Below, piece by piece: positions 6,081 through 11,530 of a DNA stretch of 11,530 nt. Position 1 is the first letter of the stretch. The number at the start of each line of letters is the position of its first letter. The notes beneath the pieces were generated by a model. That model was given only the letters and a program-made list of their open reading frames with translations. It had not been told where the DNA came from and searched no databases. The DNA lies in NCBI GenBank assembly GCA_005880055.1, contig VBJS01000129.1, positions 1 to 11,530 of the forward strand, in the 5' to 3' direction. The translations under genes were made by a program, and so were the position numbers. Source of the stretch: Chloroflexota bacterium (GTDB lineage: Bacteria; Chloroflexota; Dehalococcoidia; SM23-28-2; RBG-16-64-32).

Positions 6081-7751
6081 TTAGCCAGCGTTGGCGCGCC
6101 CGTTCCAGGTAGGCTGCGCCCTCTGGACATCACCCTCCGCCTCATATATGTCCAGCACTGCCGTCAGTTCCTGGATCGCCTGCGTTAGCTCGCCGCAGAG
6201 GCTCAACGTAATCGCGAGTTCTTTGCGCGTCTCCGTGAGCAACGTCGTCGGCCCGTCGTGCTCCAGAAGCAGCACCCGGGCACGGGCCAGCGCCTCCTTG
6301 GATTCCGCGTAGTCACCCTTGACGCGCAGGCACATCCCTTTCGTGACCAGCGCCTCCGCGAGGGCCGCCCACTCGCCGGAAGCCTCAAGCGGAGCGATGG
6401 CCTGAGCCAGGAGCGCCAGCGCCTGGTCCAGCTGGTTTAAGTGGCGCAGTATACGAGCCTTCCAAAGAACGAGCTTGGGCTGCGCCGCCAGTTCTTCAAC
6501 GGGCACCGCCTCCAGCCAGTCCGCAAGCGTGTCCCAACGTCCCTCCTCGAAGAGACGCCAGCCTACACGCTCCGTGATCTGCACGATGCGGTCCCAGGCG
6601 CCCGCCTGCATGTCGTGATAGACCGCCTCTTCCCACGCCTCCCTCTGCTCCATGAGAGAGGCGGCTTTCAGGTTCAGCTCCTGGAAGCGAGCGCTGTTCT
6701 GCGCGCGTAGGGAGCTCACCAGGTAGGCGCGAAAGAGGCGGTGATAGCGGTAGCGCCCCTTCGTCTCCCCGTCCGGCAGAAGGAACAGGTTCGCCTGGTT
6801 CAGGAAGTTCAGCTTCTCCTCACTGTCGTCGATGCCAAGAAGGTCCTTGAGCAGCTCCTCGTCCATCGTCCTCAAAACGGCGCTGCCGGTCAGGAACTCC
6901 TTGATTTCCCGTGATAGCGGCTGGAACTGCTCCAGCGTGATGTACTGGAATAGTGTGTCTGACGCCCGCAGCGATTCGAGAGTCACAGCGGTGCGGCTCG
7001 CCTTTACGCGATCGGCCATCAACACGAGCGCGCCCGCCCATCCTTCAGTGATGTCCGCCAGGTGCTGCGCATCATCGAGCGCGAGTTCCTTGCCCAGGAC
7101 GTCGCGGAAGAGGTGCATCACCTCATCGCAAGTGAAGGCGAAATCGGACGCACCGATAACCGCTGTCTCTTGCCGGACGGACATGAGTGGCAGCACTCCG
7201 AGCTTGGGTTGTGTACGGCCGGAGAGGATGACGTGACAACCCGGCGGCAGCCGGTAAAGCCAGCCATCGATGGCTTGCCGCATGTCTTCCGGCGCACAGT
7301 CCAGGTGGTGAAAGTCGTCCAGCACGATCACGAACCGCTCTTCCGGTCCCTGCACCGCCTGGACCATGAGGTCCGTAGCTTGCTCGGAAGGGATGGGCGA
7401 TTCAGATTCGAGGGCTGCTGCCAGTTGCGAGCCGAAGGCCGGGAAGTGCGTGCGGCCGGCAGCCAGCAGATACCGGAGGAAGAGCTGCAGGTCGGTGTCG
7501 CGTTCGTCGAGTGCGTACCAGCAAAAGGGGTTTTCGTGGGATTGCGCGAAATCGAGGAGCAGCGTCGTCTTGCCGTAGCCGGCGGGCGCGCTGATCAGCG
7601 TCACACGTCGCTCGATGGATTGGGTCAGCTGGTCGACAAGGCGCTCCCGCCGCACGATCGCGGGCCGGCGGGTAGGCAAAACTACCTTGGAGGCATAGGG
7701 AACCTCCAGGGGCGAACGACCCCCTTTACGGGCCTGTGTTTTTTCGGCCAT
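6081..7751 (-). CDS. MalT-like STAND ATPase regulator, N-terminal part (frameshifted)
   Basis: The start of a large signal-transduction ATPase of the MalT/STAND type, which oligomerises on ligand and ATP binding to control transcription. Numbering from the ATG at 7751 (556 residues): KVVLPTRRPAIVRRERL (22-38) is the usual lead-in; Walker A is SAPAGYGKTT (54-63); Walker B is FVIVLDDFHHL (140-150, D145/D146); ITEGWAGAL (234-242) and YRYHRLFRAYL (334-344) match conserved MalT-type positions; TPR-like helices follow from about 355. It then stops after the out-of-family tail RAQPTWNGRANAG, right where the other frame resumes a TPR. A TTG at 7835 would add 28 residues, but I prefer ATG 7751 because the extension looks non-homologous and GGGG lies five bases before the ATG. 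With the downstream frame it would make about 1060 residues. The inducing signal and target genes are unknown. Confidence 0.85.
   Translation of the reverse strand: MAEKTQARKGGRSPLEVPYASKVVLPTRRPAIVRRERLVDQLTQSIERRVTLISAPAGYGKTTLLLDFAQSHENPFCWYALDERDTDLQLFLRYLLAAGRTHFPAFGSQLAAALESESPIPSEQATDLMVQAVQGPEERFVIVLDDFHHLDCAPEDMRQAIDGWLYRLPPGCHVILSGRTQPKLGVLPLMSVRQETAVIGASDFAFTCDEVMHLFRDVLGKELALDDAQHLADITEGWAGALVLMADRVKASRTAVTLESLRASDTLFQYITLEQFQPLSREIKEFLTGSAVLRTMDEELLKDLLGIDDSEEKLNFLNQANLFLLPDGETKGRYRYHRLFRAYLVSSLRAQNSARFQELNLKAASLMEQREAWEEAVYHDMQAGAWDRIVQITERVGWRLFEEGRWDTLADWLEAVPVEELAAQPKLVLWKARILRHLNQLDQALALLAQAIAPLEASGEWAALAEALVTKGMCLRVKGDYAESKEALARARVLLLEHDGPTTLLTETRKELAITLSLCGELTQAIQELTAVLDIYEAEGDVQRAQPTWNGRANAG
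6082..6129 (-). other. Frameshift junction within regulator gene
   Basis: The upstream frame ends at a TAA at 6083-6081. The downstream frame is open from 6129, below a TGA at 6132-6130. Adding one base, for instance one more C to the CCC at 6119-6121, gives ...EGDVQRGAAYLERARQ..., a smooth TPR sequence. This fits a one-base deletion, whether real or an assembly error. No slippery heptamer is present, so programmed frameshifting is unlikely. Confidence 0.8.
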
Positions 7752-7826
7752 CTTACCCCGGTGACACGGAAGAAATGGTTCGCGTCGCAGAGTAAGACGG
7801 GAGCAGCCGTCTGCCGTTACAGGCTT

Positions 7827-7844
7827 GGTGAACAAATTTTCACC
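7827..7844. promoter_or_regulatory. Candidate operator palindrome upstream of regulator
   Basis: GGTGAA (7827-7832) and TTCACC (7839-7844) are a perfect 6-bp inverted repeat around the AT-rich spacer CAAATT. Adding CTT/AAG on the outside with a one-base bulge extends the symmetry to 9 bp. The palindrome lies about 76 bases before the preferred ATG, in the most AT-rich part of the gap. It could bind a regulator, including the protein encoded just downstream. Confidence 0.35.
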
Positions 7845-7854
7845 GAAGGGGTTT

Positions 7855-7874
7855 CCGCTGCGATTCGCAGGCGG
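7855..7874 (-). terminator. Hairpin directly after the crotonase stop codon
   Basis: On the minus strand CCGCCTGCG (7874-7866) pairs with CGCAGCGG (7862-7855) around the loop AAT, with one bulged base. It begins at the base after the TAG stop. No T-run follows, so it may protect the 3' end of the message rather than terminate transcription. Confidence 0.35.
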
Positions 7875-8642
7875 CTACGCGCGGCCTTCCTTCTCCAGGC
7901 GCGCCTTCCGCTGGGCCATCAACCGGGTGTACAGCAGCAGGTCCGCGTCGCTGTAGACGGCATCGCCCATCTCGCTGCCGCGCTTGAGCGCCTTGATCGT
8001 CGCCTTAGTGAGCGCCACCGGGAGGGCGGGGCGCTCGATGATTTTCTCCGCCAGCTCGCGTGCCGTCTTCTCCTCCTCGCCGTCCGGGCAGAGGTGGGTG
8101 ACGAGGCCGTAGTCGAAGGCGCGCCGGGCGTCGAAGCGCTCGCAGGTGATCGTCAGTTCGAGGGCGCGGGCGTGGCCCATCTCGCGGGCCAGGCGAGGCA
8201 GCGCGTTCCAGCCGAGCGGTAGACCGAGTTCGACCTCCGGGATCGAGAACCACGTCGATTCGCCGGCGACGCGCATGTCGCAGCAGGCGGCGAGGACGAG
8301 CGCGCCGCCGACAGCAAATCCGTGGACAGCGGCGATGGTGATCTGGTCCAGGTTCTCGATTGCCGCGGATGTCCGGCTGCCGATGCCGCTCGTGTGACGA
8401 AGCTGCAAGTCGTTGGCCGGACCCGATTCGCGCCACTCGCTGGTGTCTGCGCCGGAGGAGAAGCCGGCGCCGCGTCCCGTCAGGATCAGGACGCGGGTCT
8501 CGAAATCATCGGCGAGGCGGTGGCAGGCGTCCTGCAGTTCGAGGTGCATCTGGCGGTTGATGGCGTTGCGCTTCTGGGGGCGGTTCATGCGCAGGAGCAT
8601 GAGCGCGCCCTCGCGCTCGACTGATATGGTTTCGTACTGCAT
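7875..8642 (-). CDS. Crotonase-superfamily protein (enoyl-CoA hydratase/isomerase-like)
   Basis: A 255-residue crotonase-fold protein, the usual length. These enzymes stabilise an acyl-CoA enolate in an oxyanion hole, in fatty acid or other acyl-CoA metabolism in the cytoplasm. The N-terminus has RMNRPQKRNAIN (18-29), typical of the fold. GAGFSSGAD (58-66) supplies the first oxyanion-hole segment. VHGFAVGGALVLAACCDMRVA (106-126) supplies the second. SIPEVELGLPLGW (133-145) keeps the second catalytic acid, E136. The first acid, Glu144 in rat mitochondrial hydratase (GGGCE), aligns with V116 (GGALV), with the same spacing of 20 residues to E136. Classical hydration is therefore doubtful; isomerase, racemase-like or hydrolase-like activity is possible. 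The ATG at 8642 has no obvious Shine-Dalgarno sequence. It stands alone between long gaps and shows no operon link that would reveal its substrate. Confidence 0.88.
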   Translation of the reverse strand: MQYETISVEREGALMLLRMNRPQKRNAINRQMHLELQDACHRLADDFETRVLILTGRGAGFSSGADTSEWRESGPANDLQLRHTSGIGSRTSAAIENLDQITIAAVHGFAVGGALVLAACCDMRVAGESTWFSIPEVELGLPLGWNALPRLAREMGHARALELTITCERFDARRAFDYGLVTHLCPDGEEEKTARELAEKIIERPALPVALTKATIKALKRGSEMGDAVYSDADLLLYTRLMAQRKARLEKEGRA

Positions 8643-8977
8643 AACGGGGCCAGTCTAGCGGTGAGACGGTCTGGGCGGCAAACGGGCGCGTGCCGCGTCC
8701 GCCCGCTACCGGCCGGCTGCATTCGCCTCTAGAAGCGCCTTGCCGACCGGGTGCCGCCCCGCCTCCCCTCCCCTATATAATGTGCCCGCCCACCCACCCG
8801 AAGGCTCCTCGCTGCGCTCGGAGTTCGGGGTGTCTTCGTAGGCGGCTGCTGCGGTGGGCCCCGCGTCTCCATGCGGCGGGCACCGCGTGGTTGCGGGCAG
8901 GCCCTTCCTTCGTCAGGGTGATGGGCTCTGGATGACAGACGGCACTCACGACAAAGGTGGAGTTCCGCCTCCCCACC

Positions 8978-9002
8978 AGATCCTTCGTTCCTCAGGATGA
9001 CA
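8978..9002. repeat. Dispersed intergenic repeat copy (TCATCCTGAG type)
   Basis: The segment reads AGATCCTTCG, then TTC, then CTCAGGATGACA; its complement is of the form GTCATCCTGAG...CGAAGGATCT. ATCCT (8980-8984) and AGGAT (8994-8998) can pair. The core CTCAGGATGAC recurs at 4343-4353 and 4509-4519 in the other long gap. Such sequences are recalled as common intergenic repeats in several GC-rich bacterial groups, including Chloroflexota. Confidence 0.55.
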
Positions 9003-9006
9003 AACA

Positions 9007-9030
9007 GGACGGGGCCAGGCGGCCCCGCCC
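9007..9030 (-). terminator. Terminator-like hairpin after clpC
   Basis: On the minus strand GGGCGGGGCC (9030-9021) and GGCCCCGTCC (9016-9007) pair over 10 bp with one G-U pair and a 4-base loop, followed by TGTTTGT. The G-U pair becomes an A-C mismatch on the plus strand, which favours a minus-strand role. It lies 22 bases after the clpC stop codon. Confidence 0.65.
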
Positions 9031-9051
9031 TGAATACGAATCGCGGCGGAC

Positions 9052-11511
9052 TTAAGCCTTCGCGGCCACTTTCTCGCGCTCGCGGACTTTCCGCCTCTCG
9101 AAGGTGTACTCGCCGTCTACGTAGTCGACGTGAGCGGTTTCGCCTTCTCGGAATTCGCCGGCGAGGATGCGGCGGGACAGCGGGTTGGCGATCCGGCGCT
9201 CGATGGTACGGCGAAGGGGTCGTGCGCCGAATACGAGGTCATAGCCCTCGCGGACCAGCGCCTCCTTGGCCGCGTCAGTCAACTCCAGGCCGACCTTGCG
9301 GTCGCTGAGGCGCTCGCGCACGTCCTTAAGCAGCAGCTCGACGATCTGCTTCAGGTCGTCTTCGGTTAGCGGATCGAAGACGATGATCTCGTCGATGCGG
9401 TTGAGCAGCTCCGGCCGGAACGTCTGCCGCAGCGTCTTCTCCACATCGGACTTCAGGCTCTCTTTCTCGAATGCGCTCGGCTTCTCCTTCTGCAGGAAGC
9501 CGAAGCCCGGGCGCTGGAACTCGGAGGTCCCGAGGTTGGAGGTCATGATCACGACCGTGTTCCGGAAGTCGACTGTCCGGCCGTGGCCGTCGGTCAGGCG
9601 GCCGTCCTCCAGTATCTGGAGGAGCACGTTGAACACCTCGGGGTGCGCCTTCTCGATCTCATCGAAGAGAACGACTCGATAGGGCCGTCGGCGGACGGCC
9701 TCCGTGAGCTGGCCGCCCTCGTCGTAGCCCACGTAGCCCGGCGGTGCGCCAATCAGGCGCGAGACGGTGTGGCGCTCCTGGTACTCGCTCATGTCCAGCC
9801 GCACCATCGCTTCTTCATCGTCGAACATGAACTCGGCCAGGGCGCGCGCCAGCTCCGTCTTACCGACACCGGTTGGCCCCAGGAAGATGAACGAGCCGAT
9901 GGGCCGCTTTGGGTCCTTCAGGCCGGCGCGGGCGCGGCGGATAGCGTCCGACACGGCCTGTATCGCCTCGTCCTGGCCGATCACCCGCTCGTGCAGGCGC
10001 TCCTCCATCTGGAGGAGCTTTTCCTGTTCGCCCTCCATCATGCGCTGGACGGGGATGCCGGTCATCTTGTGCACGAGGTCAGCGATGTCGTGCTCGTCGA
10101 CGGTGAGGTCCGCCTGGTTTTCGGCGGCCCAGGCGTCGCGCTCGCGGGCGAACTGCTCGCGTAGCGGCTCCAGCTCTGACTTGACGCGGGCGGTCGCTTC
10201 CCAGTCCTCGCGCTGGCCGGCGGCTTCCAGCTCGCGCTCCATCGTTTCCAGCCGCTTCGCCAACTCGCGCAGCTCCGGCGGCATGCTCTGCGCCTCGATC
10301 ACGTGCTTGGACGATGCTTCGTCGATCAGGTCGATCGCCTTGTCCGGCAGGAAGCGGTCGGCGATGTAGCGGCTGGAGAGCCGCGCCGCCGCCTCGATGG
10401 CGTCGTCCGTGATCTTCACCTTGTGGTGCGCCTCGTAGCGCGGGCGCAGGCCCTTCAGGATCTCGATGGTGTCGTCCTCGGAGGGTTCGTCAAGGTAGAC
10501 GGGGGCGAAGCGGCGTTCGAGGGCAGAATCCTTCTCGATGTGCCTACGGTATTCGTCCAGCGTGGTGGCCCCGATGACATGAAGTTCGCCCCGTGAGAGC
10601 GCCGGCTTGAGCATCGTGGAGGCGTCGATTGCGCCTTCCGCGCCGCCGGCGCCGACGACCTGGTGGATCTCGTCGATGAAGATGATCACCTCGCCCTGCG
10701 CACGCTTGATCTCGTCCATAACGGCCTTGAGCCGCTCCTCGAACTCGCCGCGGAACTTCGAGCCGGCGACCATGGCGCCCATGTCCAGGGCCAGCACCCG
10801 CTTGTCCTTCAGGTTCTCCGGTACGTCGCCCGCCACTATGCGCTGCGCCAGACCCTCGGCGATCGCCGTCTTGCCGACGCCGGCCTCGCCGATGATCACG
10901 GGGTTATTCTTGGTGCGGCGGTTCAGCACCTGCATCACCCGCTTGATCTCCTCCTCGCGGCCGATCACCGGGTCCAGCTTTCCCTCGCGCGCCGCTTCCG
11001 TGAGGTCGATCGAGTAGCGTTCGAGCGCCTTGTATTTCGACTCCGCGGTCGGGCTGTCGACGCGCGACTCGCCGCGCACCTGCTCAAGCGCCTGGTAGAT
11101 GCGTTCCTTATCGATGCCGAACTCGCGCAGGATGCGGGCGGCCTCGCCCTCGCGCTCGTCGGCCATCGCTATCAGGATGTGCTCGACGCCGACGTACTCG
11201 TCCTGGAGGCGCTCGGCCTCCGCGTTAGCGGCTTCGAGCATGCGGACGATTCGTGGCGTGGTGTAGATCTGGACCACGTCGTAGGAGAGCTTTGGCGACT
11301 TCGCCAGCGACTGAGCGACGGCGTCGCGCAGCTTTCCGACGTCAACCTTCAGGTTCTCGAAGACCTGCGGTAGGATGCCGCCGGTGTGCTGGAGCATGGC
11401 AAGGAGGACGTGCTCCACGTCCCACTGGGAGTGGCGCTCCTTGCGCACCATCTCCTGAGAGGCGGCCAGGACCTCCTGTGCTCCTTCTGTAAATCTGTCT
11501 TGTCTCATCAT
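9052..11511 (-). CDS. clpC: ClpC-type AAA+ unfoldase, ATP-dependent Clp protease ATPase subunit
   Basis: An 819-residue class I Clp/Hsp100 ATPase that unfolds proteins and, with ClpP, degrades them in the cytoplasm. Two Clp N-terminal repeats occupy about 7-145. The first AAA+ module has Walker A GEAGVGKT (208-215), Walker B IIFIDE (276-281), pore loop GSKFRGEFEER (phenylalanine where tyrosine is usual) and arginine fingers R333/R334. The middle domain is short (about 411-460) and contains a UVR-like stretch DWEATARVKSELEPL, which argues for ClpC rather than ClpB with its long coiled coil. The second module has GPTGVGKT (545-552), pore loop GYVGY (592-596), VVLFDE (613-618), arginine finger R705 and sensor 2 GARPLRR (762-768). 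GFGF (669-672) sits where the ClpP-binding [LIV]GF loop is expected. The start has two adjacent ATGs; AGAGAGG, ten bases before the first, supports 11511. The promoter lies outside the window. No mcsA/mcsB or ctsR is visible. Confidence 0.93.
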   Translation of the reverse strand: MMRQDRFTEGAQEVLAASQEMVRKERHSQWDVEHVLLAMLQHTGGILPQVFENLKVDVGKLRDAVAQSLAKSPKLSYDVVQIYTTPRIVRMLEAANAEAERLQDEYVGVEHILIAMADEREGEAARILREFGIDKERIYQALEQVRGESRVDSPTAESKYKALERYSIDLTEAAREGKLDPVIGREEEIKRVMQVLNRRTKNNPVIIGEAGVGKTAIAEGLAQRIVAGDVPENLKDKRVLALDMGAMVAGSKFRGEFEERLKAVMDEIKRAQGEVIIFIDEIHQVVGAGGAEGAIDASTMLKPALSRGELHVIGATTLDEYRRHIEKDSALERRFAPVYLDEPSEDDTIEILKGLRPRYEAHHKVKITDDAIEAAARLSSRYIADRFLPDKAIDLIDEASSKHVIEAQSMPPELRELAKRLETMERELEAAGQREDWEATARVKSELEPLREQFARERDAWAAENQADLTVDEHDIADLVHKMTGIPVQRMMEGEQEKLLQMEERLHERVIGQDEAIQAVSDAIRRARAGLKDPKRPIGSFIFLGPTGVGKTELARALAEFMFDDEEAMVRLDMSEYQERHTVSRLIGAPPGYVGYDEGGQLTEAVRRRPYRVVLFDEIEKAHPEVFNVLLQILEDGRLTDGHGRTVDFRNTVVIMTSNLGTSEFQRPGFGFLQKEKPSAFEKESLKSDVEKTLRQTFRPELLNRIDEIIVFDPLTEDDLKQIVELLLKDVRERLSDRKVGLELTDAAKEALVREGYDLVFGARPLRRTIERRIANPLSRRILAGEFREGETAHVDYVDGEYTFERRKVREREKVAAKA

Positions 11512-11517
11512 GGTGTT

Positions 11518-11528
11518 GTTACCTCTCT
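11518..11528 (-). promoter_or_regulatory. Ribosome binding site of clpC
   Basis: On the minus strand the bases before the start read AGAGAGGTAAC, with the purine-rich core AGAGAGG ending about ten bases before the first of two tandem ATG codons. It is the clearest Shine-Dalgarno sequence in the window and favours the first ATG. Confidence 0.55.
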
Positions 11529-11530
11529 AC

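Larger units (their letters stand above)
8643..9051. other. 409-base intergenic gap with repeat debris, no gene
   Basis: I find no credible gene here. The stretch holds an imperfect inverted repeat (CCGAA..CTCC at 8798-8808 with GGAG/TTCGG at 8820-8828), a second one around 8956-8977, a dispersed-repeat copy at 8978-9002 and the terminator-like hairpin at 9007-9030. An AT-rich island CTATATAATG (8773-8782) stands out in the GC-rich sequence and could be part of a promoter for the crotonase gene, but no matching -35 element is convincing. Confidence 0.6.

Noticed and set aside
5110..6084. 324-codon plus-strand open frame
   Set aside because: It is antisense to the regulator's TPR and winged-helix region, has low-complexity composition and no family features.
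6082..6129. Programmed ribosomal frameshifting in the regulator
   Set aside because: No slippery heptamer or adjacent strong stem is visible; a one-base deletion or sequencing error is simpler.
7062..8222. 386-codon plus-strand open frame
   Set aside because: It runs antisense through both the STAND ATPase and the crotonase gene, which have clear motifs; a real gene spanning both is implausible.
8776..8781. TATAAT on the plus strand as a promoter
   Set aside because: No plus-strand gene follows and no -35 element lies at the right distance; a role as part of a minus-strand promoter is possible but unsupported.
8773..8976. 67-codon minus-strand open frame in the clpC-crotonase gap
   Set aside because: It consists of translated repeat debris (HPELRAQRGAF-like strings) with no ribosome site; such frames commonly arise from intergenic repeats.
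9052..11511. Calling the chaperone ClpB
   Set aside because: The middle domain is too short for ClpB and a GFGF element lies at the ClpP-binding loop position, so ClpC fits better.

Overview
All convincing genes in this window lie on the minus strand, in GC-rich DNA whose intergenic gaps carry degenerate repeats. The combination of a ClpC-type chaperone, a MalT-like STAND regulator ending in a winged helix and BTAD region, a CbbQ/NorQ-type MoxR ATPase paired with a large NorD/CbbO-like protein, and repeats resembling 'TCATCCTGAG' suggests a high-GC member of the Chloroflexota or a similar lineage. That placement is inferred from family recognition and was not searched.

Layout in transcription order (high to low coordinates). 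A nearly complete ClpC-type AAA+ unfoldase begins 19 bases from the right edge and ends at 9052, followed by a good terminator-like hairpin. A 409-base gap with repeat debris and no gene follows. Next is a crotonase-superfamily protein (7875-8642) in which one of the two hydratase glutamates is replaced by valine. After it comes a regulator split by a frameshift: a STAND ATPase with TPRs (6081-7751) and, in another frame, TPRs, a DNA-binding winged helix and a BTAD region (4570-6030). Restoring one base near 6119-6121 joins them into one protein of about 1060 residues.

A 485-base gap with a diverged tandem repeat of about 190 bases separates the regulator from an apparent operon. A plausible sigma70-type promoter (4143-4171) precedes coaE (dephospho-CoA kinase). 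The coaE stop overlaps the start of a MoxR-family ATPase by four bases (ATGA). After 149 bases with a perfect hairpin comes a long NorD/CbbO-like protein, which runs off the left edge before its expected von Willebrand A domain. ATPase plus VWA protein is a known two-part machine that remodels or activates a client enzyme. No client (Rubisco, nitric oxide reductase, gas vesicle or other) is visible here, so its target is unknown.

The most unusual observation is a REP-like palindrome with nested inverted repeats, of the kind normally found between genes. Here it sits inside the open reading frame of the NorD/CbbO-like gene (950-1006), in frame and without a stop, and it adds about 20 low-complexity residues between two conserved-looking segments.
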